Origin: Chloroflexota bacterium | GTDB taxonomy: Bacteria > Chloroflexota > Anaerolineae > Anaerolineales > Anaerolineaceae | NCBI GenBank assembly: GCA_016887485.1 | Contig: CP069394.1 | Span: 434,001 to 498,000 of the forward strand | Direction of reading: 5' to 3' | DNA: 64,000 nucleotides | In this document: positions 48,605 to 56,773 of the stretch, piece by piece | How positions within the stretch are numbered: position 1 is the stretch's first letter | How the letters are laid out: each line of letters starts with the position of its first letter | Translations under genes and position numbers: made by a program | Notes under the pieces: model-generated | The model's database searches: none | The model's input: only the letters and a program-made list of their open reading frames with translations | Told to the model about the DNA's origin: nothing

Positions 48605-50344
48605 ATGCCTGATTCTAAGAGCCCATTTGAATATAACTATGCATTGGAGGATTTCCGCAAAGCGCGTTCTAAGGCGGAACTTCAACGCTTAAGGGCTTTA
48701 ATTACCGGAAAAACGGATAAACTGCTGCCTTATGACGAGATCACGCAGCGTTTGCATGCCACAGGTTTTTCTTCCAAGGGCTTGAAGGAAATCCCGGTGG
48801 ATGCTATTGTGGGCAGTGTTAACCGCTACCAGGATTTCAATCACAACTTCCTGCCTTTGCACGATGAAGACCGGCAGCGCTGGGCTACTGTCAAAGCGAT
48901 GATGACCACGCCAGGCAGCATGGGGCTGCCGCCGATCCGAGTGTATAAACTGGGGGATGCCTATTTTGTTCTGGATGGCAACCACCGGGTATCCATCGCC
49001 AAAGAGATGGGCCTGGAGATGGTGGAAGCTTATGTGACGGAAATTAAACCCAAGGTACCGCTTTCGCCGGATGACACGCCGGAAGACATCATTCTGAAAG
49101 AAGAGTATGCAGATTTTCTGGTGGAAACTCAGATGGATCGGATTCTCTCGGACGCGAATTTACAGCTAACTTTCCCCGGCCTCTATGAGACCTTATTGGA
49201 ACATATCAGAGTGCACCGTTATTACATGGGCATTGAACAAAAGCGGGAAATCCCCTGGGATGAGGCTGTCCGGGATTGGTATGATAAAGTTTACCTGCCT
49301 GTGGTCAGGGTCATCCGGGAACAAGACATCATGCAGGAATTCCCCGACAAGACGGAGACGGACCTTTATATCTGGATTTTGGATCATCAGACCTATATGC
49401 AGCAGGAAATCGGCTGGCCAATTCGAACTGAAAAGGCAGCCTCGGACCTCATTGAAGTGCAAGGGAAAAAAGTTGGTAGTTTGATAACGGATTTCTTTGA
49501 GAAGACACGTCAAACCCTCACACCTCGCAAATATGATCAGACCATGCGGCTCAACCCCCGAGACCTGTGGGACAACCGCGGGTCAAGTTTGTTCATGGAT
49601 ATCCTTGTGGCAATTAGCGGCCAGGGCAAAAGCTGGTTTGCACTTGATCAGGCCATTCAACTTGCAAAAATGGAACAAGCGGATGTTCGGGGACTGATCG
49701 TGGTTCCTGAAGATGAAATTGATAGCAAATATCAGGAAGAAGTTGAGCAGAACTTTTCTGAATGTATGCAGGAAGCTGGGCTAAATGGCAACCTGGTCCA
49801 TGTGGAAGGGCCAATAGCCGAGACCATCATTCAACGTTCACGGGTGAATGATCTGGTGGTGATCCGCCTGAGCCATCCACCAGTCGCCAAGATCTTCCCG
49901 CGCCTGGGTTCGGGTATCCGCAAGCTGGTACGTAAATGCCCTAAGCCGATTTTGATGGTCAGGAATCAGGTCACAACCTTTGACAAAATGCTACTGGCTT
50001 ATGACGGCAGTTCGAAGGGGAAAGAAGCGCTGTATATTACGACTTACCTGGCAGCGAAATACGGAAAATGCATCTCTGTGCTGGTTGTGAATGATGATAA
50101 GGACAAGGGTCAGGCCTTGCTTAAGGAGGCGAAGGATTATATAGGTGAGATGTGTACCCACGTCACCTTACGCCGAAATGTCGGAATTGTCAGTGAGACA
50201 ATTCTCAAAGCCGCCCAGGATGAGAGCGCAGATTGTATTGTTATGGGGGGATATGGACTTTCGCCGTTGATGGAAGCCCTATTCGGTAGCACTGTTGACG
50301 GTGTTTTGCGGAAGACTACCGTCCCTGTCCTGGTTTGTCAGTGA
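48605..50344 (+). CDS. ParB/Srx-like domain fused to tandem universal stress protein domains
   Basis: The 579-residue protein has three regions. Residues 60-147 resemble a ParB/sulfiredoxin-like NTPase domain (IPVDAIVGSVNRYQDF, then GLPPIRVYKLGDAYFVLDGNHRVSIAKEMG with the DGNHR motif at 124-128). Residues 150-290 resemble DUF4032: EAVRDWYDKVYLPVVRVIRE and TETDLYIWILDHQTYM. Residues 330-579 hold two UspA domains; the first lacks a clear ATP loop, while the second has KMLLAYDGSSKGKEAL and DCIVMGGYGLSPLMEALFGSTVDGVL (ATP-binding G-x-x-G-x9-GS). AGGAG precedes the ATG. Its last 66 bases overlap the convergent phosphatase gene. Role unknown, perhaps a nucleotide-binding stress regulator. Confidence 0.82.
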   Translation: MPDSKSPFEYNYALEDFRKARSKAELQRLRALITGKTDKLLPYDEITQRLHATGFSSKGLKEIPVDAIVGSVNRYQDFNHNFLPLHDEDRQRWATVKAMMTTPGSMGLPPIRVYKLGDAYFVLDGNHRVSIAKEMGLEMVEAYVTEIKPKVPLSPDDTPEDIILKEEYADFLVETQMDRILSDANLQLTFPGLYETLLEHIRVHRYYMGIEQKREIPWDEAVRDWYDKVYLPVVRVIREQDIMQEFPDKTETDLYIWILDHQTYMQQEIGWPIRTEKAASDLIEVQGKKVGSLITDFFEKTRQTLTPRKYDQTMRLNPRDLWDNRGSSLFMDILVAISGQGKSWFALDQAIQLAKMEQADVRGLIVVPEDEIDSKYQEEVEQNFSECMQEAGLNGNLVHVEGPIAETIIQRSRVNDLVVIRLSHPPVAKIFPRLGSGIRKLVRKCPKPILMVRNQVTTFDKMLLAYDGSSKGKEALYITTYLAAKYGKCISVLVVNDDKDKGQALLKEAKDYIGEMCTHVTLRRNVGIVSETILKAAQDESADCIVMGGYGLSPLMEALFGSTVDGVLRKTTVPVLVCQ

Positions 50345-53300
50345 GTCTTCCCGGCAAACAGCCAGAATAGTGGTGTCATCACTGAGGGGGGCGGACTTGC
50401 GAAATTCCTGCAGGTCTTCATCGAGCAGCGTTAGCAATTGATGTGCGGAAGCACCGCAGGCGGATTGTAATAGTTTGAACAGCCGATCAGTTCCATACAT
50501 TTCATCATCATTGTTGAAAGCTTCTGTCACACCGTCCGTATAGAGCATGAGGCAATCTCCCTTATCGAGGGTGAGCGAGCGGTCTTCCAGGTGGATATCC
50601 GGCAGCGCTCCCAAGGCAATGCCGCCTTTATTGAGCTCTTCTACCTGGTTGGCCAGTTTATGGAGCACAAGGGGTGGGTTATGCCCAGCGATGGTGTAAG
50701 TCAGCACACCATCGGTCAGGTCCAATAGGCCGTAGAAGGTCGTGACGAATAAGCCATTTTGAGAGTTCATCAACAGCAGTTCATTGACCCGTTCCAGGGT
50801 GCGTGCTGGGGAGGTATATTCGAGTGCCGCAGCTTTGATCAGAGTGCGGGTGACCGTCATATAGAGCGAAGCGGCCAAGCCTTTATTGGAGACATCCGCG
50901 ATGATAACAGCCAACCGGCCATCCGGCAACAGGAAGTAATCATAGAAGTCACCACCGACCTGATGAGCTGTGTTCCAGCGGACATCCATTTCCCAACCAG
51001 GCATTGGGGGAATCTGTGAGGGTAAGAAAGTCTGTTGAATCTCGCGGGCCAGCTGGAATTCGCGTTCCAGCCGCTGGCGGTCCAGCATCTCTTTGTTAAG
51101 AATGTCATTTTGGACAGCCAGTGATACCTGCTGAGCGATACCATTGATCAGTTCAAAGCGTCTTTCCCGGTTGGTAGAGAGGTTTTTATCCAGCGCCAGG
51201 AGGACGCCAAAGCGATTATCCTTGGCTGAGATGGGGAAACCCATCAACAACGGGAATGGGCTGACCAGAATAGGTGTGGGATCAGTCTGGCCTTCATCCG
51301 GGAGCGCTAAGTCCCAGTCTTCCAGGGGTAAGACGTTTTCGACAAAGGGGAAAACTATCGGCCGGTCATTCTCAAAGACCACATCCAGCATGGGAAAATC
51401 ACCCGGTTCGTAGCTTGTACCATTCAGCGGCTCCGCGCCTTCAGGGGCTTTTTCGGTTGATTCGGTCAGGATGAAGACCTTTTTATCAGCATCCCACATA
51501 TAGATCGCGCTAGATTCGATCCCTGCCAGAATTGGCATTAGGTGAACAATTGAATCAAGGGTGTCCACCAGATCTGCGCTGCTCACGACAACCTGGGCTG
51601 CTTGTAAAAGGACTGTGGAAATATAGGCTTCTTCCTGGCGAGCTTCCAGAAGCTGGATGTTTTCCACCGCCACAGCGGTTTGTTGGATGATGCCCATAAT
51701 GATTTTGAGGCGTTCTTCGCTGATGAGCTGCTTATCTGATGAGACAATCGGCAGAACCGGGTCGTTTGCCAGCATGAAAGCCCCGAGCACGTCATCATGA
51801 GAGATGATGGGCAAGAGGATCAAAGTATCCTTATTGATCTCATTTTCAAGCTGTTCCGGCAGGTTCAGGTCTTCAGTGGGATCAATAACCAGTAACGGCT
51901 CTCGAGTAAGTGTCAACTCAGCCAGAAGGGGAGCATTTGGCAACGGAAGCGGGAAAAGGTTGTCAGTTATTTCGCCGCTGTCGCCAATACCATACATCGC
52001 TTGCAGAGCGTAGATATCATTGGTGGTGTTGCGTAGGAAGAGGGCACAGCCCTTAATCCCAGCGACCATCGGTGTCAGGCGGACGATGGTCTGCGTAAGT
52101 TCATCCAGGTTGGTCATGGATTGAACGGCTTGGGCCACCTGCAAAAGGATGGTTGAGACCCAGGCTTGCTCCTGAGAACTCTCATAGAGGCGGGTATTTT
52201 CAATCGCAATCGCGCCATAGCTGGCGAACGCTGAGGTGATCTTCTGGGATTCCTGACCGTAGCGGCCAGGTTTACGATTGATCAGAGTCAGCATACCGAG
52301 GATTTCATCCCCAGTATGCAGTGGGGCGGCAATGGAGGAATACTCTTCCGTAAAGCCATAATGGGCGGCGATGGGGCCTATGCTTTGATCTGAATGACGG
52401 ATGGTGGGCTGTTCCTGCATCAAGGCTTTCTTGACCCAGGCATTCGGCAAGAAGTTGAGATCTCCCAGGTCTTCTGATTCGAGCCCTTCTGCTGCGAGTG
52501 AGGCTGCCAGATAGAGCCGGCGTTCTTCAATGGGGGTATTCACCGTTGAATTTGAGTCAAACAGCCAAATGCCAGCTACATCGCAGGGGAGATTCTTATG
52601 TAATTGTTCCAGAATGGCCTGGAGAACCTCATTGAGGTCAGCGTTATTGGAAAGCAGACCTGCGACATCTCGCAAGCTTTCAGCGACTTGCCGTCGCCAT
52701 TTCTCCGAACGGTAGAGCCGGGCATTGCGAATTGAGACGGCAATGTTGTCGGCAAATGTCTCCACTAATTGCTGGTCATCGCTGGTGAAGGCATTACGAT
52801 CTTCGCATTGGATATCCAGGACGCCGAGAACATCTCCGCCAAACTGGAGGGGGATAGATAACTCCGAGCCGGATTGATCTTCTGTGAGGGGATTGTTGCG
52901 ATAGAGCGGTTCTTTCTCAACATCATTGATCCGTTTACTTTCTTTATGCCGTACCACCCAGGGGATGACACCCTTTTTGGCGTTCAAATCGTAACCAACC
53001 TGGGCTTTATTGAACCGTTCACTTCGTTCGCCGCTGCCAGCCTTGAAGATGATCTTGGATTGCACAGGGTCCACCAGATAGAGGTGAACGAATTGGAAGC
53101 CAAAGCGCTCGTGGATCAAATCCACGATGCGTTGGAGGAGTTGGTCGGTATCCAGGATTTGGGTCAGGGCGCGGCTGGCCTCAGCCACGGTGGTCATCTG
53201 ATCTGCCCGCCATTGGAGGTCCTGGAAGAGGCGAGTGCTTTCAATGGCGATGGAGATATTCGCGGCGAGAACTCGCAGGACGATCAGGTCATTGTCATTG

Positions 53301-54157
53301 AAGCCGTAGAAGCGATCGGACTGGATGTCGAAGACGCCAAAAATCTTGCCCGTGACGGATAGAGGCAGTACCAGCTCGGATTTGGTGTCGTCAAGCGAGT
53401 CCACTTCCTTATATCGGGGCTCTCTCGTAACATCGGATGCGACTAATTCCTGTCCGGTTTCGGCCACATAGCCAATCATGTGCTCCCCGAGGGCGAAGCC
53501 GGGGTGGGCGGGAGTCTCAAAATCGGGACGGTCGCTCTCATCAGAGCAGGCGCTGGCCTTGAATTTGAGACGCTGGGATTCGTCATCAATCAGGAAAACC
53601 GCCACGTAGTACCATTCAAAGGTTTCCTGCACTAGGCGTGTGATTGCTTCGGTCAGGGAATCCAGGTCATTGATTTGGGATATCTGGGCGCTGACGGACT
53701 GCACCAGCTCCAGCTGTTTCTGCTGCCATTCGCGCTGGATGGTTTGCAGGGTGGCGTAGAGAGAGGTGCCGGCGATTGCGCCTATTTGGGTTAGTTTGTT
53801 TTTCTCGGCAGCGGTGAAAGGCGTTTCCCGATGGATGATCAGGTTGCCGATGTCAATTTCACCATGAGACATTGCCCCCGCAAGCCAGTAAGAGTGATCA
53901 TTTTCAGCAAATGTCTCACCCTCGATCAACATAGAAGGGTTCAGGGGGATGTTGAGTGGTGAACGGAAATCATCCAGGGGTAAAAATGCTTTATTGATTT
54001 CTAGATAGGCTTCGGATTGAAAATTAGTCTGGAGGAAATCCAGCATTTGTGCTTTTTGTTTTTCAAGCGCGGGATGATGCGCCAGAGTTTGACCCAGTTT
54101 GAGAATCCCACTTGGTGACATGCCGATAGGCTGCCGTGAACTGGATCGAGGGGTCAA
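50279..54157 (-). CDS. Multi-GAF sensor PP2C-type (SpoIIE/RsbU) phosphatase
   Basis: The 1292-residue protein carries about six GAF-type sensor domains (approximately residues 30-135, 155-310, 335-480, 505-655, 680-830 and 860-1040), a helical linker, and a C-terminal PP2C phosphatase (about 1055-1275). The phosphatase metal ligands are intact: GGDFYDYFLLPDGR, VIIADVSNKG, LYTDGVTEAF and LSDDTTILAV. Family members dephosphorylate the STAS protein and so release the partner sigma factor. The TTG start at 54157 comes two bases after the anti-sigma kinase stop and has AAGGGGG seven bases upstream; an ATG at 54121 is the alternative. The 3' end overlaps the ParB/UspA gene by 66 bases. Confidence 0.9.
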   Translation of the reverse strand: MTPRSSSRQPIGMSPSGILKLGQTLAHHPALEKQKAQMLDFLQTNFQSEAYLEINKAFLPLDDFRSPLNIPLNPSMLIEGETFAENDHSYWLAGAMSHGEIDIGNLIIHRETPFTAAEKNKLTQIGAIAGTSLYATLQTIQREWQQKQLELVQSVSAQISQINDLDSLTEAITRLVQETFEWYYVAVFLIDDESQRLKFKASACSDESDRPDFETPAHPGFALGEHMIGYVAETGQELVASDVTREPRYKEVDSLDDTKSELVLPLSVTGKIFGVFDIQSDRFYGFNDNDLIVLRVLAANISIAIESTRLFQDLQWRADQMTTVAEASRALTQILDTDQLLQRIVDLIHERFGFQFVHLYLVDPVQSKIIFKAGSGERSERFNKAQVGYDLNAKKGVIPWVVRHKESKRINDVEKEPLYRNNPLTEDQSGSELSIPLQFGGDVLGVLDIQCEDRNAFTSDDQQLVETFADNIAVSIRNARLYRSEKWRRQVAESLRDVAGLLSNNADLNEVLQAILEQLHKNLPCDVAGIWLFDSNSTVNTPIEERRLYLAASLAAEGLESEDLGDLNFLPNAWVKKALMQEQPTIRHSDQSIGPIAAHYGFTEEYSSIAAPLHTGDEILGMLTLINRKPGRYGQESQKITSAFASYGAIAIENTRLYESSQEQAWVSTILLQVAQAVQSMTNLDELTQTIVRLTPMVAGIKGCALFLRNTTNDIYALQAMYGIGDSGEITDNLFPLPLPNAPLLAELTLTREPLLVIDPTEDLNLPEQLENEINKDTLILLPIISHDDVLGAFMLANDPVLPIVSSDKQLISEERLKIIMGIIQQTAVAVENIQLLEARQEEAYISTVLLQAAQVVVSSADLVDTLDSIVHLMPILAGIESSAIYMWDADKKVFILTESTEKAPEGAEPLNGTSYEPGDFPMLDVVFENDRPIVFPFVENVLPLEDWDLALPDEGQTDPTPILVSPFPLLMGFPISAKDNRFGVLLALDKNLSTNRERRFELINGIAQQVSLAVQNDILNKEMLDRQRLEREFQLAREIQQTFLPSQIPPMPGWEMDVRWNTAHQVGGDFYDYFLLPDGRLAVIIADVSNKGLAASLYMTVTRTLIKAAALEYTSPARTLERVNELLLMNSQNGLFVTTFYGLLDLTDGVLTYTIAGHNPPLVLHKLANQVEELNKGGIALGALPDIHLEDRSLTLDKGDCLMLYTDGVTEAFNNDDEMYGTDRLFKLLQSACGASAHQLLTLLDEDLQEFRKSAPLSDDTTILAVCREDSLTNQDRDGSLPQNTVNSATE

Positions 54158-54159
54158 GG

Positions 54160-54573
54160 TCAGGCCCCCTTATACTTGATCAGGGTGAGCGTGTTGCCCT
54201 TCTGGTTTGAGAATTCAAAGATCACCCTGTCCATCAATTTTCGCATGAAGAAAACGCCCAAACCGCGTTCCTTGCGGATTTCGAGAGGGGAGGTGATGTC
54301 TGGGGAGGGGACGTCATCGGGGTCAAAGGGATCGCCTTCATCATGCAGGACAATCTGGATCCCGTTTTTTACCTGGGAGACTTCGATTTGGATATCTCCG
54401 ATGTCCTCACCGCCATAAGCGTGGTCAATGATATTGGAACAGGCCTCATCAACTGCGGTTTGAATAGCATAGACGTCATTTGGAGAAAAACCGGCATTCT
54501 GAGACAATTCAACGACGAAATCGCTAATGCTTGCTAGGCTTTGGAAATTGGCTGGGAAGTTTTTCGTCGTCAT
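54160..54573 (-). CDS. Anti-sigma factor serine/threonine kinase (RsbW-like)
   Basis: The 137-residue protein has the GHKL ATPase fold of RsbW/SpoIIAB: the N box QTAVDEACSNIIDHAYGGED (catalytic Glu and Asn), the D-x-G box LHDEGDPFDPDDVPSP, and GLGVFFMRKLMD as the ATP-lid Gly pattern. It phosphorylates the STAS antagonist and otherwise holds a sigma factor. It follows the STAS gene by nine bases and precedes the phosphatase by two, so all three form one operon. GAGG precedes the ATG at 54573. No sigma factor gene is adjacent. Confidence 0.92.
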   Translation of the reverse strand: MTTKNFPANFQSLASISDFVVELSQNAGFSPNDVYAIQTAVDEACSNIIDHAYGGEDIGDIQIEVSQVKNGIQIVLHDEGDPFDPDDVPSPDITSPLEIRKERGLGVFFMRKLMDRVIFEFSNQKGNTLTLIKYKGA

Positions 54574-54582
54574 CGCAGGTCC

Positions 54583-54918
54583 TCAGAATTTTCCAACAGC
54601 AGTAAGAACGTCGCCATAGATCTCAAAAAGCGTGTGAAAACCGGCGAGTTCTAGGTTGGTGTATATTTGTGGGGGCACATTCGCCAAGATGATTTTCCCC
54701 TTGCCGCCTTGCTGGCAGTGCTTGAGTGCGTTGATAAATGTGAGCATACCTGAGCTTGAGAGATAGGTCACATCTTGCAGATTGAGCACAAGTTTACAAT
54801 GCCCATCAGCGATCAATGATTCCAAAGCGTCCTTGATCTTGGGGGAGGTATAGCTATCCACTCGACCGGAAATTTCTATCAGGTCACAGTGTTTATATTC
54901 TGTGATGACAAATTTCAT
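54583..54918 (-). CDS. STAS domain anti-anti-sigma factor
   Basis: The 111-residue STAS protein is the phospho-switch partner of the anti-sigma kinase. The core CDLIEISGRVDSYTSPKIKDAL, then LVLNLQDVTYLSSSGMLTFINAL carries the phosphorylatable Ser in YLSSSGM. The ATG at 54918 is preferred over a TTG at 54930, which would add four residues. It begins the three-gene partner-switching operon. Confidence 0.92.
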   Translation of the reverse strand: MKFVITEYKHCDLIEISGRVDSYTSPKIKDALESLIADGHCKLVLNLQDVTYLSSSGMLTFINALKHCQQGGKGKIILANVPPQIYTNLELAGFHTLFEIYGDVLTAVGKF

Positions 54919-55017
54919 TTTATTTTCCAAATCTGCTCTTAGTTGGTGTTATTATAACATGGTGAAATAATTCAAAGCGATAGCTAAACGTTATTGACAG
55001 AACCAGGGAGGAGAGTG

Positions 55018-55728
55018 ATGGAAGAACCCACCAACCATAATCGCATCATGGATTTTGAGGAATCTCAGCGTCCCAGAGAGCGTCTGGAACAATCAGGCCC
55101 AGAGGCTCTTAGTAACGCTGAATTGTTGGCAATTCTGCTGCGGGTTGGGAAGAAAGGGGCTAATGCCGTCCAGATTGGCCAGCAGGCGCTGCGGCAATTC
55201 GGGGGACTTTTAGGACTGCATCGAACGACATTTAAGGAACTTTGCCAGGTGAATGGCATTGGGAAGGCTAAGGCGGCCCAGATCAAGGCAGCGATTGAGC
55301 TGGGACGGCGGATAAATGCCCTGACGCTGGATGACCGCGACCTGGTGAGTTCACCTCAGGATGTAGCGAACCTGGTGCAATATCAAATGATGGCCTTGGA
55401 ACAGGAAGAACTTTGGGTGATCCTGCTGGATTCGCGCAACCGTCACCTGGGTACGGAACGCCTCTATCGAGGCTCGTTGAATGCTTCCTCAGTGCGGCCA
55501 GTGGAGGTCTTCAAAATGGGTATCCGGCATAACGCAGCCAGCCTGATCATTGTGCATAATCACCCCAGCGGTGATCCAGCGCCCAGCCCGGAAGATATCA
55601 ACCTGACACGGGTGCTGATTGAAGCCGGGAAGCTCCTGGAATGCCCGTTATTGGATCATGTGGTGGTGGGGGCGAACAAGGTGGCATCCATCAAATCTCT
55701 GCGGCCTGACCTTTGGATTGACGGATAA
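55018..55728 (+). CDS. radC: RadC family JAB/MPN domain protein
   Basis: The 236-residue protein has the RadC plan: an N-terminal helix-hairpin-helix (LSNAELLAILLRVGKKGANAV, CQVNGIGKAKAAQIKAAIELG) and a C-terminal JAB1/MPN metalloprotease-like domain with SLIIVHNHPSGDPAPSPEDINLT (the HxH-x7-SxxD motif). The family role is uncertain; DNA-repair links are disputed. GGGAGGAG stands five bases before ATG 55018, which is why the longer TTG start at 54994 is rejected. It overlaps the convergent pseudouridine synthase by 38 bases. Confidence 0.95.
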   Translation: MEEPTNHNRIMDFEESQRPRERLEQSGPEALSNAELLAILLRVGKKGANAVQIGQQALRQFGGLLGLHRTTFKELCQVNGIGKAKAAQIKAAIELGRRINALTLDDRDLVSSPQDVANLVQYQMMALEQEELWVILLDSRNRHLGTERLYRGSLNASSVRPVEVFKMGIRHNAASLIIVHNHPSGDPAPSPEDINLTRVLIEAGKLLECPLLDHVVVGANKVASIKSLRPDLWIDG

Positions 55729-56392
55729 GCGCATAGACTGATCGGAAATCATCCGGATAGGGAGCGGAGAATTTTACGGATTGATGGTTTGCTGGGTGTT
55801 GGAAGCTGACCTCTTTGGCGTGGAGCATCACCCTAGGCGCTTGGATGGGTGGTTCTTGCAGACCTGCATTGTAGAGACCCTCTCCCAGAAGGATCATGCC
55901 CTGCTCACGTAGGTGGGCGCGGATTTGATGGGTCAATCCGGTCTTGATGAGGATGGCTAATTTGGCAGCCCCCGAGCCTTTTTCCAAAACAGCACATTGT
56001 GTCCAGGCAGGTTTACCCTGTGCCAGGTTCACCCTGGTTCTGTGCCGCCGATCAGCGTTGACTTTCAGCGGCTGATCCATCACGAGTTCGGTCCACTGAG
56101 GAACGGGCCAGGCCAACCCATGATAGATCTTTTCTACCTCACGGTTGCGAAATGCCTCGTTGAGACTTCGGTGGGCTTCTGCGTTGCGTGCCAGCAGCAT
56201 CACGCCGCTGGTGTCCCTATCCAGCCGGTGAACTATCCAAAGCTGACCGTAATGAGGCTCCAGAACCTGTTGGAGATAGGGTAGTTTCGGGTTGTAGCCA
56301 TCCGGAATGGAAAGCAAACCAGCCGGCTTGCTGATGACCAGCAGGTCGTCATCATCAAAAAGGATGGAAGGGATTAGGGCGGTGGTTTCCAT
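55691..56392 (-). CDS. RluA family pseudouridine synthase
   Basis: The 233-residue enzyme converts uridine to pseudouridine in rRNA or tRNA. The catalytic loop HRLDRDTSGVMLLARN (about residues 56-70) holds the Asp, and DLLVISKPAGLLSIPDGYN forms the earlier strand. The C-terminal motif with KTGLTHQIRAHLREQG completes the fold. There is no S4 domain, as in RluA/RluC-like short forms. The ATG at 56392 has GGGCTGAT upstream; longer readings to 56494 run over the promoter of the divergent gene. Which uridine it modifies is unknown. Confidence 0.92.
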   Translation of the reverse strand: METTALIPSILFDDDDLLVISKPAGLLSIPDGYNPKLPYLQQVLEPHYGQLWIVHRLDRDTSGVMLLARNAEAHRSLNEAFRNREVEKIYHGLAWPVPQWTELVMDQPLKVNADRRHRTRVNLAQGKPAWTQCAVLEKGSGAAKLAILIKTGLTHQIRAHLREQGMILLGEGLYNAGLQEPPIQAPRVMLHAKEVSFQHPANHQSVKFSAPYPDDFRSVYALIRQSKGQAAEI

Positions 56393-56462
56393 ATCAGCCC
56401 AATTCCTTTTCGTGTATACTGAAATTTGAGCGTGAACCATTGGATAGGCTGAGGAGGATTGG

Positions 56463-56771
56463 ATGGTTATTGTGCATGTCTTTTGCGAAGTCAAACCCGA
56501 TCAGGTGGAGGCTTTTCGGCAGGCTTGCGTGGCGAATGCAAGCGAAAGTGTGCAGGAACCTGGCATCGCCCGATTTGATGTCCTGCAAGACCCGGAGAAG
56601 CCGGAGCGGTTCGTGTTGGTAGAAGTTTACCGCACAAAGGAAGACCCTGCCAGGCACCGAGAGACCGCGCATTACCAGACCTGGAAGGCGGCTGTGGCGG
56701 ATATGATGGCCGGGCCGCGGACCAAGCAGATTTATGATAATGTCTATCCGGATGAGAATGGCTGGGGCTAG
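56463..56771 (+). CDS. Antibiotic biosynthesis monooxygenase (ABM) domain protein
   Basis: The 102-residue protein has the small dimeric ABM/YgiN fold: [43 protein letters not shown], and [14 protein letters not shown] near the end. It resembles LsrG and quinol-oxidising ABM proteins. AGGAGG precedes the ATG by five bases. It lies two bases before the iron alcohol dehydrogenase gene and is surely co-transcribed, so it may act on a small carbonyl compound. Confidence 0.9.
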   Translation: MVIVHVFCEVKPDQVEAFRQACVANASESVQEPGIARFDVLQDPEKPERFVLVEVYRTKEDPARHRETAHYQTWKAAVADMMAGPRTKQIYDNVYPDENGWG

Positions 56772-56773
56772 AT

